Positions 54,529 to 64,000 of a DNA stretch of 64,000 nt are shown piece after piece; position 1 is the stretch's first letter; each line of letters begins with the position of its first letter. Origin of the DNA: Pestalotiopsis fici W106-1 (lineage: Eukaryota; Ascomycota; Sordariomycetes; Amphisphaeriales; Sporocadaceae); the NCBI RefSeq assembly GCF_000516985.1, contig NW_006917093.1:4369874-4433873 (forward strand), written 5' to 3'. A program made the translations under genes and the position numbers. Below the pieces are notes generated by a model. The model had not been told where the DNA came from, ran no database searches, and saw nothing but the letters and a program-made list of their open reading frames with translations.

Positions 54529-57500
54529 GATGTCTTGTAAACCAGATGGAGGCTCAAGACGAAGGAGGGTAGATGGCGGTCGGCAGAGTGATAGCACAGA
54601 AAATGCTATCTGTCGAACCAGATAGGTACGTAAATGCAAAGAGACGACACCAAACAAACGGAGAGAAAAAAAGAGACGACCAGGAGCTGGCTGCGTGGGC
54701 ACCTATATGTCGTTATGGTGAAGACTCATGTCCTCCAGAGGGTACAGCTGGAGCTAACAGCCCAGCCCAGCCGAGCCGCCCCAGGAACTCGGTTGTCAAC
54801 CCGAGTGTTAGAACGGGCGTGCAGTTTAGATGAGACCAAGTCCATTTGACGGTGCTTCACCGGCGGCTTGAAAGACTTGGCTAGCCTGATCTGATCCTTC
54901 GCACATATTGTAGACACACAAATCCCACAAGACCGGACGACAGGGCGACGCTGGTTAGTACGGAGTGACGGCTACTGGGATCTATTGGAGTGCTAGTATA
55001 ATATCCATAATATCCTCATCCATCCTACCCTAGCCCATCGGCCCTAGGACGAACACCTCCTCCAAAGCCCATCCGACCAGGCCGCAGCTGAAGATACGCG
55101 AGTGCTTTGACTCCAGCTAAAACGACAGCTAAACCGCATAGAGGGGATATGCCGACCTTGGACTGCTGCACCTTCGAGCGTTCCCACGTGGCAAGGGGAT
55201 TGACATTACTATAGTACAGTCTGAATGTGTAATGTTGAGAGTCAGTCATGTTGGCCTCATCCAATGAGTAAGGAAAGCCTGAAAAGAGATCCCGCAGTGG
55301 CATGCAGGAGCCTCTCGCCTTTGACTCGTTACGATGCTAGCTCATGTCCTTATTTGGACTCGTGCACTGCTGCCCGCCTGGGCGTGTGCAGATAGCTATC
55401 GCACAGACCTGAAGCCTGAACTCTAATTCAGCCAGGGTAAGTCTGCTGGGGTTTCGTCTCCTCAACGGCAAAGCAGCTGAACTATGGCTCCATTAATAGT
55501 CGTTGATTAAGATGTAATTTCACCACCCAATGCCATTCATCAAAGCACCATGGGAGATAATGAAGGCTTGCTTGGTAAGATGGGTAAGATGGCGGAGGGT
55601 GCCGTAGTAACCAAGACTGAGTGCTTTCTATCATAGCTACCGGACCTAGGTACGGTAAGGGAATATAGTGTAGGTATTTGACAGACGCGGTGGAAAAGAT
55701 CTTCCTTTAGCGCCAGGCTTTTTGGAGCTGACGTTTGCGCTTAGCTCTTGTTTGCGGCGAGCTAGGATGAGTGATGCCGTCGCATAACAACAGTACACGG
55801 TACGAATATGTGTAGATTTCTCGCTCGCGGTGGGCCTAGACAGGGCCAGCCAGATCAGCGAAATATTTACCGTGTTCGGGTCAGCCGAGGCGTAGTGTGG
55901 GAGCAAGCAGCAGTTGTCACGGTGCCCAAGTTGTTGATCTTGTCATGCCGTCTGGCCGTCGAGTTGATCCTGTGGCTGATCCACTGCGACCGGCAGCTCA
56001 AAAGCAGGAGTCCCTGATGCTCAGCATTGCATTGTCGCACTAGAGAGTCGCGATAGCAAATCGGGTGCCGAACCATCTTTGTAGTTCTGACAGTGATAAT
56101 GTCATTGTTTCACCAAAACGTACATCAAGCCCTAAGTAGCTGTCATGGGCAGCCACGAGTTTTCTTTGAATCGTGTCTCACAACGGGGGTTGGGCTTTTT
56201 CTTGTCTCATGAGCGGGCCGAGGATGGAGGTTTCAGTTTCTCGAATCCTCGATGGTTCAGGGCACAGAAGTGACATGTTGCCCCAAGGTGGATATTGATG
56301 TATAAAGGGTCGATTGCTAGTACCTGACAGGATGTCGAAAATGTCGAGCATGTGTGCGTAACCTGCCTACCTACCTACATACCGTATACCGGGTGGACCC
56401 TTCTTCCGCACAGATCGATCAGCAGCGAATGCTCCGACGCGGACGGATGGCTTGCAACCAAGCGCAAGCGAGCTGCGAGAGCCAGCATGAGAACCAGGCA
56501 CATTGGCACCTGAATGGGCAGCCGGCGCTAGCCTATAGTCGCCGTAATAAAAGCATCTAGTGATCGAGGGGTCAAGCCGAATGTAGCCAAACCAGACTCA
56601 GAAGAGAAGACCTTCCAAGGGGCAATCAAGAAAAAGAGAAAGAGAATGACTCGAAATCGGATCATCAACGTCGTAGTCAAGTGACGGGAGGGTTGCGCAT
56701 TCAATCATACATTGTTTGGCCCTGGCCGTTGATGAAGTCCAAGTCGGCCGAGACCTGATGTGGCTCGAAACTCTAAAAAGAGAGTACAGCACTGAATGAT
56801 CTGGTTTCTCATCGTTTTTCCTTGACGCGAGTGTCATTGTTTCATCGGCCATGGATTGACTCCATACCTACTCAGATTGGGGCATAAAGGTGCGGGGAAC
56901 AGGAAATTTGAAAATACTAGATATGGATATAGAAGTCACATGCAGGTCGACAGAAATACTTGTGACTGTAACTCGTAGATATCCGTGGATACGCATCTCG
57001 CACCGACACTGAACATGGTTCAAGGGAGATGGGGGGTGGGACCCCTTACCCAAGGGCTCCGTCTTTGCAAGCTGCAGATCCCCGTTCATTTTTCAGCCAT
57101 TGATGGCATTTCCCGAAGGTGGATTCCCGTGGGATCCCTGTGCGATCGCCTGGGGAAACATGAAAGGGCATCTGCAGCCGCTAGGACCTCGTCCCAATGG
57201 AAGCCGTCTCGGCCTTAAAATGCATCGTCGTGTTTTTAACCATCAGAAGTGCCGTGTGCTCTAGTCATTCATTCCGTAGCAGCAGTTCTGATGATTTTGC
57301 ACCTTTCAGAACACAGTAGGCAATTGCTTATTTCTAAATTTATCTCTAATGAGGATATTTTGTTTCATACTTTTTAATCTTTTTTTTTTGAAGCATGTGT
57401 AACATCTTTTTAACTTTTTCTGCCTTTGAGTAGTGAATGGATACCTATCCACTGCTTACGAAATGATCGTGATCTTCGGGACCTATGTTATAGAGGGGCT

Positions 57501-58480
57501 GTTATTGTGCTAGTCTGTAGTCCGTTGTCTCGTCGCTGAGTCCTTACTTCTCCTTCCAAAACATACGAAGCGCTGTCAATGCCATAGAATCGTACTTATG
57601 TTGGATGGAATCAACTCTTTTCACAAATATGCAGACAACTTTTATCATCATTTTTGTTCAACCGTACTTCGTGTATGGAGAGATATTTCAAACGAGATTC
57701 CTACCTGCCAAGTCAAACAACAAAATTTAAGGCTCGAGCATTGCAATCGGCGCGTGTGGCTTCTTACGCTACATTATTTCTGGGCTGTACAAATGTATCA
57801 ACTACTTCACGCTCTCCAGTGAAGAGGGAGCTTACTACAAGCAATGGAACATCTGGAGATGCAACGGGTGAGCTGGTGATGTAGTATGTAGTCCAGAGCC
57901 TGGGCTACGATATCTTCACCGCACAAAAGGAGCTAACCTAATCATCAACGGCTATCATGCGTTGAAATGCATTCTTTGCAAAGCTGAAAACTGAAACGTG
58001 GCGATCTGCTCTGGCTCATGGCTGGAATTGCATGATCAGTGCAAGATCGACAATGATAATTACTTGGCATGCGAGATTGAGTATACTCGAGCTGAGGAGC
58101 ACACAAATGCCTACACTTGGGGAAACCAAGCACACGCTACTCCATAACTGGGTAGAACAAGCTGACGCTTACCCTTAACGGCGAAGATATCCCACGGCTA
58201 ATCTGTGTTAGGCAAATGCTGCCCCCAGGAATGGAATTGCTATTGTACAGCCTGAGTATAGCGACTATAGTCATCTTGGAGTGAACTTCCAAAGATAGAG
58301 TTCTTGATATTCCACAGGAAGATATATAGTGTCATATCTGACATTCAAATGGAATACAATTGGGCCTGTATATCACTATACATTCATATAATTTCTATTG
58401 TCAGACTTCTCATCATACCAGCCTTAAAGAAGACTTTCCATCTGTCAAACCAAATATCCAAAACGCCACAACAAGACAAA
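54529..58480. other. Long gene-poor region
   Basis: Nearly 4 kb lie between the ankyrin gene and the cupin gene without a convincing gene. There are short TACC repeats near 56367-56380. A minus-strand 92-codon frame at 55025-55303 has one hydrophobic stretch but no similarity or splice support. The left 200 bp must include the ankyrin promoter and the right end the cupin promoter. Confidence 0.5.
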
Positions 58481-58849
58481 ATGTCCGCCACAGCAGTTCC
58501 ATTTTCATACCACCCGAAAGCTCAGACAGACTTCAAGATTCCTCTTCTAGCAGGGGACAATGCCTACCTCGGAGACGTGTTTTCCTCAGACAAGACAAAT
58601 CCAGAAAAGCCAATTTCCGCGGGACTTTACCGGCTCGAAAAGGGTGAACCCTTGGTCTACACGTACAAATATGACGAAATGAAGATCTTCTTGGAGGGAG
58701 ATATGACCATTACGGACGCGACGGGCCAATCAGTGAAGGCTACCGCGGGGGACGTCTTTTACTTTCCTGCCGGCAGTACCATCACATTCACTACTTCAAA
58801 CTACGGACTGGCGTTCTACTGCGGCCAGAGAAAACACAGTGACTTCTAA
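58481..58849 (+). CDS. Small cupin protein, EutQ-like
   Basis: This is a single-domain cupin of 122 aa in a single exon, similar to fungal proteins annotated as ethanolamine-utilisation EutQ-like. The cupin body runs from about residue 40 to 118: LYRLEKGEPLVYTYKYDEMKIFLEGD is the first motif region and GDVFYFPAGSTITFTTSN the second. The two His of motif 1 are replaced by Tyr/Asp positions and the His of motif 2 by Thr, so a classic metal-dependent dioxygenase site is unlikely; glutamates remain. The start at 58481 follows an A-rich leader (ACAAGACAAAATG) and is preferred to in-frame upstream ATGs that add a hydrophobic, unlikely leader. It is convergent with the HODM-like gene. Confidence 0.85.
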   Translation: MSATAVPFSYHPKAQTDFKIPLLAGDNAYLGDVFSSDKTNPEKPISAGLYRLEKGEPLVYTYKYDEMKIFLEGDMTITDATGQSVKATAGDVFYFPAGSTITFTTSNYGLAFYCGQRKHSDF

Positions 58850-59267
58850 GTGGGCGAGAATATCACCTCGATAGTATAGTGTTTGGATAAATAGAGGAAT
58901 TGAATCATCGAGATGGAGATACAGAATACAAAGTGAACTTGCTAAGTGTCGATGGAAGTAAAAGCACGGATGTTGAGTAGGCCTAAATTACATTTCTTGA
59001 TACAACAAAACGATACTTTCCTACACCAATTGCTCAAATTTGGAGAGAAATTCTTCAGCTTTATATGAAAAATATAGTCGTTGTTATAATGTTTATTGCT
59101 ATTATGAATTGAAGGCAAGTTGTTACGGTGGATACTTGAAACTCCCACCCGCGTGATGAGGTCACCAATCATAAATCTATACATCGCGTTCTAGAGACAA
59201 GGCAGGAGATACGATACTTTTGAAATTATGTATGGGTCTAATGGTATTCTATACCCTTGAGACTGCT
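58850..59267. other. Convergent 3' intergenic region
   Basis: This AT-rich stretch between the ends of two convergent genes has no supported gene. Confidence 0.6.
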
Positions 59268-60764
59268 TCACCAAGGAAACTGCCGCACATCGTCTTCGCG
59301 CGTCAAGTCTAGTCCTCTATCTATCTGTTTCTGGTGTTCATTATCGAGGTACTCCAGGAGCACCTCCTCGTATCTCTCTTTACCCTTGTAACGGCTGACA
59401 TCGTCGCCCCAGCTACAAATCGCACTAGCTAGCCGTCCCGGCACATAATCTTCTTGAGCAATTTCTGTACATAGGTTAGATTCGTGTGTATCCTCTAGGT
59501 CATATTATGAGAGCACTTACCAGTCACAGGGTGGAAGTATGTTCGTATAGTAAAAGCAATAGCACCGCTTTGTGGGAGCCTCCGCAGAGTTTGACGCTCC
59601 GACCGGAAAAAGTGATGCTCAATCGCCCTGTTCTTCTCGGCCGTCTGCCAGCTCAAGCCCGGCGCGTCCTCGGCACCGATGCTCCATGACCAGGGCAGGG
59701 AGTCGTCCACCTGGATGAAGTAGTTGTTGCGTGCGTAGAGCTCGTGGCAATTGAGTCGTGAGAAAAACTTCATCATGCTGGACTCGAGTTTCTCCTTGAA
59801 CTGCGGCACGTCGCCACTGGTGTGAATTTCCGACATGCACTTGTTGATTTTGTCCTCCAGACGCCAAAACCCGGCGAGAAGGATGGAGCCGGCGAGCAGG
59901 TAGTACTGACCATCCGGCTTTTCAATCATGAGTGCCAAATCATCTTGAACGAGGCGTCCTGCCATGCACATTGGATCTTCTTTCAGTGGTCGCTCTGTAA
60001 TGTCGAACGACTCTCCTGACCACAGATTCACGATTCCGACATCGGTACGCTGAAACAGAGAAGGATATCGATTCGGCAAGTAATTCACCAACTCCTCGAG
60101 CAATTCAATTGCAGCAGGGTAAGCCTCTGGCGCCGTTGCGCAGCACTTGCTGCCCCGTTCCTTGATTCGCTCCGCTTTGTCGTGGTGGTATTTTGGATAG
60201 TGATTATCGAGCTGGATCCATTCATCATAGGGAGTTGAGCGCAGGCCCATGTTCACTATATCACGACACGTTAGCTAAGCACTGTTATCGTCACCATTTT
60301 TAATTTTCTTTTTTTTCTTTTTTGCATTTCTATAGGTCACAATGCAGGCCGGCTTATTGAGAAGAGGAGAGATGATCCAGCACAGGACGGATGAAACTCG
60401 GGGTGCTCGGAATCACAAGCATGGAATAAAGTAAAAGTATTACACAGTCTGAATACTGCTACTTACCATTATACTTGGGGCCATATCGGAACGCACGGTA
60501 AGGCAATGGCTTGGTAGAAGCGAGGTCCCAATCAGGATAAGGCGCCACGGTTGGGAATTCGAAATCGGAGGGAATCCACTGGCCTGGCTCTCGCGGCGGG
60601 TTCTTTGCGCGCGAGGGTTTCCCGGAGTTAGGTGTGCCGGGCGGGCTCAGAGGAGTCCGTTTCCTTCCGCCAAGTAATAAGACGAGTGGGATGATGATTG
60701 ATAAGAATATCAGACACGGGATGAGAAACGGCGCCTGAAACATGAAGTCCATAATGAAGGCCAT
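59268..60764 (-). CDS. Membrane-anchored DUF3445 / HODM-like heme-dependent oxidase
   Basis: This is a member of the DUF3445 family, related to the alpha subunit of heme-dependent oxidative N-demethylase (HODM), which in bacteria demethylates dimethylamine. Three exons give 409 aa: 60764-60467, 60255-59521 and 59464-59268. An N-terminal transmembrane segment (FLIPCLIFLSIIIPLVLLLG) is followed by a Pro-rich linker, so the enzyme is probably anchored to a membrane. The catalytic-type domain starts near PLPYRAFRYGPKYN, and the first splice joins it to VNMGLRSTPYDEW, a hallmark block of the family. Further blocks are VQDDLALMIEK, GSILLAGFWRLEDKI, YIQVDD-type NNYFIQVDDSLPW and LRRLPQSGAIAFTIRTYF. 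The last exon adds the C-terminal helix region ending REDDVRQFPW. The fungal substrate is unknown. It is divergent from the Zn2Cys6 gene. Confidence 0.88.
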
Positions 60765-61582
60765 GTTATTGAGCGGGGCCCTTCATGAGTCGGGTAACGT
60801 CGATTGCTAGTATGCGATGCTATCTATCACCTCGTACCTGGAACGACACAAGAGGCGCTACCACTGCCTATATCCTGCCGAGTGCTGCTTGCCAGCCATG
60901 GTATTGGTGAGACGTCACTGGCAATGCTTATCGGTATCAGCTGTCGTCCAGAGACCGCCATGTCTCCCCACGGGAGCATAAGATTGCCTGTTTAGGTGAT
61001 GCTGATAAGAAGACGCGGCAAGACAAATCACCAAGACACATTATCATAGCATGCGCATACAGTGCCAGTGTTTTAGCCTGGTTTTCCCCGCACTTGCCGG
61101 TAGTAGTGTGGAGGGGCAGTCTTGCAGTGAGTTGCAGTTTATCTCTGGTCTCTCTTGGTTGATAGCTGCCAGCTGCATTGATCGCCTCCCTACCTACCTG
61201 TAAGCTGCAACCTCCCACCCGCATGCCGAGTTCGGGGATTCGGGGAACTGTAGGTAAAGACCACACGACCAGCTGTCCAATGTGCTGTTGTCGTATCTGC
61301 CGGGTAGACGTGATCCTGTGACGTCTTAACTACTCCCGATAAGTGGCACTGTGGACCGCCTGTCATCGCATTTACACGGCGTCTGTTTGGGTTACTTAAC
61401 GCACTCGTAGGTTTTCCCAAATCTGATGAAATTAGCATTCTTACCCTCATCATCAATGTCGTATGTTTTCCGATATCTGAGCAATCCGATTCCAGTTTGC
61501 CCCTGGGCGCCCTGCCTCATAAACTCGGCAGCTGGAGCGGGTACCGGGTATTATTTCCTCTTCGAGAGTCGAGACCAAGATC
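60765..61582. promoter_or_regulatory. Divergent promoter between HODM-like and Zn2Cys6 genes
   Basis: An 818-bp region separates the two divergent starts. It contains scattered CGG/CCG half-sites (for example around 61096, 61239 and 61537), which fit possible zinc-cluster binding but are too common to name an operator. Confidence 0.5.
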
Positions 61583-63586
61583 ATGGACAATAAGCCACAG
61601 GCCCCAAACACGAAAGTCAAGAGTCGATCTCGAAATGGCTGTTCCCTGTGCAAACAAAAACGCCTCAAATGCGACGAGACGAGGCCGGAATGCCTCATGT
61701 GCGCAAAGAACGGCCGAAAGTGCCCCGGGTATACGCAGTCTTTCAAGTGGTCGACCAAGCATGAAAAGACGTTGAGCGGCAAAGCCAGAGGGCCGTCCAA
61801 CCTCAAGGATTTGGTGACCGCCACGTCCAAGACTATACAATCACCACCACAACAACCACAAGCGCCGGTGGTTCTCGAGGACGAACAAAGCACCACTGCT
61901 TCAGACTCTTCCCCTGCTAGCCAATTCGAAGCAGCAGCAGCCTGTCAGCAAGATGTACAGCAAGATACACAACAAGGCGACTTCCAAAACTCGTTATCTC
62001 CGCTACTCGACACGTTGATAATGCCGGAATACGACTATGGAATTGAGGATTTGCTGCAAGATATTTGGCAGGATGTCCCTCAGCCAATACCAGCCAACAA
62101 AGACGCAAATCAGTTCCTAGACCAATCGGTCTGTCTGTTCAATAGTCCTGGACCTGGGGATCCTTTCTCGCAGCTCACATGGCCAGGCACTCCATCTACC
62201 AACCCGCAGCAGCCCGTCTCCTTTCAGATACCCCGCGCCATCAATGACCGTTCGTCATTGCTTGTCGAGGAGTGGTTTCGTAATGTATGCCCCATGTGGT
62301 CGAGCTTTGATTCGGATGCCAACCTGAATCGAAAGCTTGCATTCGATACCTGGACCCGTTCTGAGACGGTTATGAATTGTCTACAGAGCATGAGTGCAAC
62401 GTGCTTGAGCAGTCAGATGCCGGCAATGCGACGAGTAGCGGTGTCGTACCTTCAATCAGCGACCACTGCTTTGCAGAAGGAACTCAAGTTAATTCGTGAA
62501 CAACCAGTCAAGAAGTTCCCAACCGAGACACTCCTTGCATTGTGTTGCATCGGAACGGCCGCATGTTGGATCGATACAGCAGAACTTGGGACAAAGTTTT
62601 TAAGAGAAGCCAAGACTGTGCTGAAGCGCCTCAACCAGTCCAAGGATTTATCTGCTCAAGACAGGCAGATATTATCATTCTTCAATAACAGCATCATCTA
62701 TTGGAATATGTTGGTGGCTGTCGTTTCAGATGAAAGGGACGATCTAGGCATTCCAAAGCTCAAGGAACCCCAGCGTAAGGACATGGCACAAAAGATAGTT
62801 CCACATCCCTGGACGGGGGTGTCAGCAACGGCTCAGCGGCTTTTCACGCAGGCGGTGCGGCTCTGCAGACGGTTCCGGTGGAATTTGAGGCAAGGCTCCA
62901 TCGCTACCATGCAAAATTTGGAGATTGCAATGAAGGACATTAGAGAGGCACAGAAAGTGGAAGAGGAACTGCTCGGCCTGGAGCACTATCAGCCTCATGA
63001 GATATCAGAGACTGGTGATCGCATGTCCCCAGTGTCGGACTTTATCAATGTCGCCGAGGGCTATCGGCTTGCTTCGCTGGTGCAGCTCTATCAGACATTT
63101 CCCGACCTGGTATCACGAAGGCTGCCCGAGGATGCCGTGGGGTCCCATGTTCCTTGGGACAACTGGATTGTTCCATTGACATTACGACTTGTCAATACTC
63201 TGAAGACAGTTCCAGTCACCTCGGGGACGCGCTGTATCCAACCACTACTATACCTTTCGGCTAGTACTGGCTTAAGATTTGATACAGAAACCTTACTGCA
63301 GCAACGGCGCTTTGCCCAAGCTGCAGCAGTAACTCCAGATATTACTTTGGCGTCATTAGGAGAACCTCAAGTAACGCGGCTCTCCATTGAAGTGACGTAT
63401 GCACGACGCTTCGTAATGGAACGACTGAGCGCTTTGGAGCACAGTCTGCCACCAGCGCCGGTGCTTGTCGCGAAAGATTTGGTCACGGCTGTCTGGGCTG
63501 GCTATGACAATGATACCCCGGGATCAAACAATACTCATTGGATTGACGTTATGGAGGATTCCGACTTGCGGACAATCTTTGGTTAG
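61583..63586 (+). CDS. Zn2Cys6 transcription factor (divergent from HODM-like gene)
   Basis: This is a fungal zinc-cluster regulator of 667 aa in a single exon. The DNA-binding module has Cys20, Cys23, Cys30, Cys37, Cys40 and Cys47 in CX2CX6CX6CX2CX6C spacing, with CKQKRLKCD as the basic loop and CPGYTQSFKW after it, a pattern typical of the family with PF11951-type C-terminal domains. A Gln/Ser-rich region (about 90-200) could be an activation or flexible segment. The C-terminal two thirds are helical (LVEEWFRNVCPMWSSFDSD, LLALCCIGTAACWIDTAELG). Divergence from the HODM-like gene over a shared promoter suggests it may regulate that gene. Confidence 0.92.
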   Translation: MDNKPQAPNTKVKSRSRNGCSLCKQKRLKCDETRPECLMCAKNGRKCPGYTQSFKWSTKHEKTLSGKARGPSNLKDLVTATSKTIQSPPQQPQAPVVLEDEQSTTASDSSPASQFEAAAACQQDVQQDTQQGDFQNSLSPLLDTLIMPEYDYGIEDLLQDIWQDVPQPIPANKDANQFLDQSVCLFNSPGPGDPFSQLTWPGTPSTNPQQPVSFQIPRAINDRSSLLVEEWFRNVCPMWSSFDSDANLNRKLAFDTWTRSETVMNCLQSMSATCLSSQMPAMRRVAVSYLQSATTALQKELKLIREQPVKKFPTETLLALCCIGTAACWIDTAELGTKFLREAKTVLKRLNQSKDLSAQDRQILSFFNNSIIYWNMLVAVVSDERDDLGIPKLKEPQRKDMAQKIVPHPWTGVSATAQRLFTQAVRLCRRFRWNLRQGSIATMQNLEIAMKDIREAQKVEEELLGLEHYQPHEISETGDRMSPVSDFINVAEGYRLASLVQLYQTFPDLVSRRLPEDAVGSHVPWDNWIVPLTLRLVNTLKTVPVTSGTRCIQPLLYLSASTGLRFDTETLLQQRRFAQAAAVTPDITLASLGEPQVTRLSIEVTYARRFVMERLSALEHSLPPAPVLVAKDLVTAVWAGYDNDTPGSNNTHWIDVMEDSDLRTIFG

Positions 63587-64000
63587 GCACAGCGTCTATT
63601 GTAACTGTTCACCGTAGCCAGAAGATTACAACTTGTACCTCTGAACACGGGAAATTATGTGAGGAATTCTGAAAAAAGCTTTTGTGTCTACGTTAAATGG
63701 AATTGGTCATCTTGCTTTTGACATGTTTCGATCACATGCACTACTCTACCGTATGTGATGACCATCATCTCACATCGCTCAGATGCAGTGGTGAGCTCTC
63801 GAGGCTTATCAGAGTGCACAGCAGCTCGAAATCCCTTCCCATGATACTGATATACACAAGGCATTTACAGAGGTCAATTAAAAGAGAGTGCTCCCTTTGT
63901 CAATTCTTGCTATCTGGTCCGTGGACTATATCATCCATTCTCCGCTTCCCACATCTTTCAGCAGGGACCCCGCAAACGCCACAGCAGGTCTCGCCAGCCA
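63587..64000. other. Downstream region, no supported gene
   Basis: This is 414 bp after the last gene, AT-rich at first. I see no coding signal before the window ends. Confidence 0.6.

Noticed and set aside
55025..55303. Minus-strand 92-codon frame with one hydrophobic stretch
   Set aside because: It shows no similarity, no splice sites, weak start context and a Gly/Arg-rich tail of random look.
1..64000. A search by eye for terminal inverted repeats, LTRs, reverse transcriptase or transposase motifs
   Set aside because: None was found; the gene-poor stretches look like ordinary unique sequence, though diverged repeats could be missed without a computed self-comparison.

Overview
This window is nuclear DNA from a filamentous ascomycete (Pezizomycotina; a sordariomycete, perhaps Hypocreales, is my guess). 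The basis is gene content and structure: short 50-120 nt introns with GTRNGT donors and CTRAY-type branch sites, two Zn2Cys6 regulators, a fungal CBM1 module, a YVC1-type channel, and single-exon VPS15 and RAD4 homologues. I see no transposon, tRNA, rRNA, virus-like gene or CRISPR array. One 100-N assembly gap (25689-25788) lies inside a low-complexity gene. Gene models below were spliced by hand. For every fully sequenced multi-exon model the exon lengths sum to a multiple of three.

Layout. 0.3-1.7 kb: a secreted AA16-type lytic polysaccharide monooxygenase (LPMO) with an acidic linker and C-terminal CBM1. 4.2-8.9 kb: VPS15. 10.1-11.6 kb: a PAN/apple-like single-pass membrane protein. 12.2-19.1 kb: a compact group of a Zn2Cys6 regulator, a ketopantoate-reductase-like enzyme, a PLP aminotransferase and an MCT-like MFS transporter. 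19.8-21.0 kb: an R3H protein. 22.2-24.2 kb: an NTF2-like/flavin monooxygenase fusion. 24.6-30.5 kb: a giant secreted Ser/Thr-rich protein broken by the gap. 32.7-39.5 kb: a housekeeping block with ATP synthase subunit k, MTP18 (divergent from it), a CUZ1-like AN1 zinc finger protein and RAD4. 39.7-41.1 kb: a cytochrome P450-like gene lacking the heme cysteine. 43.8-45.3 kb: an unknown protein. 46.1-47.1 kb: a PhzF-family protein. 47.6-50.1 kb: a YVC1-type vacuolar cation channel. 51.5-54.5 kb: an ankyrin-repeat protein. 58.5-63.6 kb: a small EutQ-like cupin, a membrane-anchored DUF3445/HODM-like heme protein, and a Zn2Cys6 regulator divergent from the latter.

How genes may work together. Two neighbourhoods look like small regulated metabolic units: (i) regulator, keto-acid reductase, aminotransferase and monocarboxylate-type transporter at 12.2-19.1 kb, which fits uptake and processing of an amino or keto acid; and (ii) cupin, HODM-like and Zn2Cys6 regulator at 58.5-63.6 kb, which fits an N-methylamine or related amine pathway. 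Both are inferences from gene content. ATP19 and MTP18 share a 565-bp divergent promoter and both act in mitochondria. The rest are unrelated neighbours. Several intergenic stretches (1.7-4.2, 30.5-32.7, 41.1-43.8 and 54.5-58.5 kb) hold nothing I can support as a gene.
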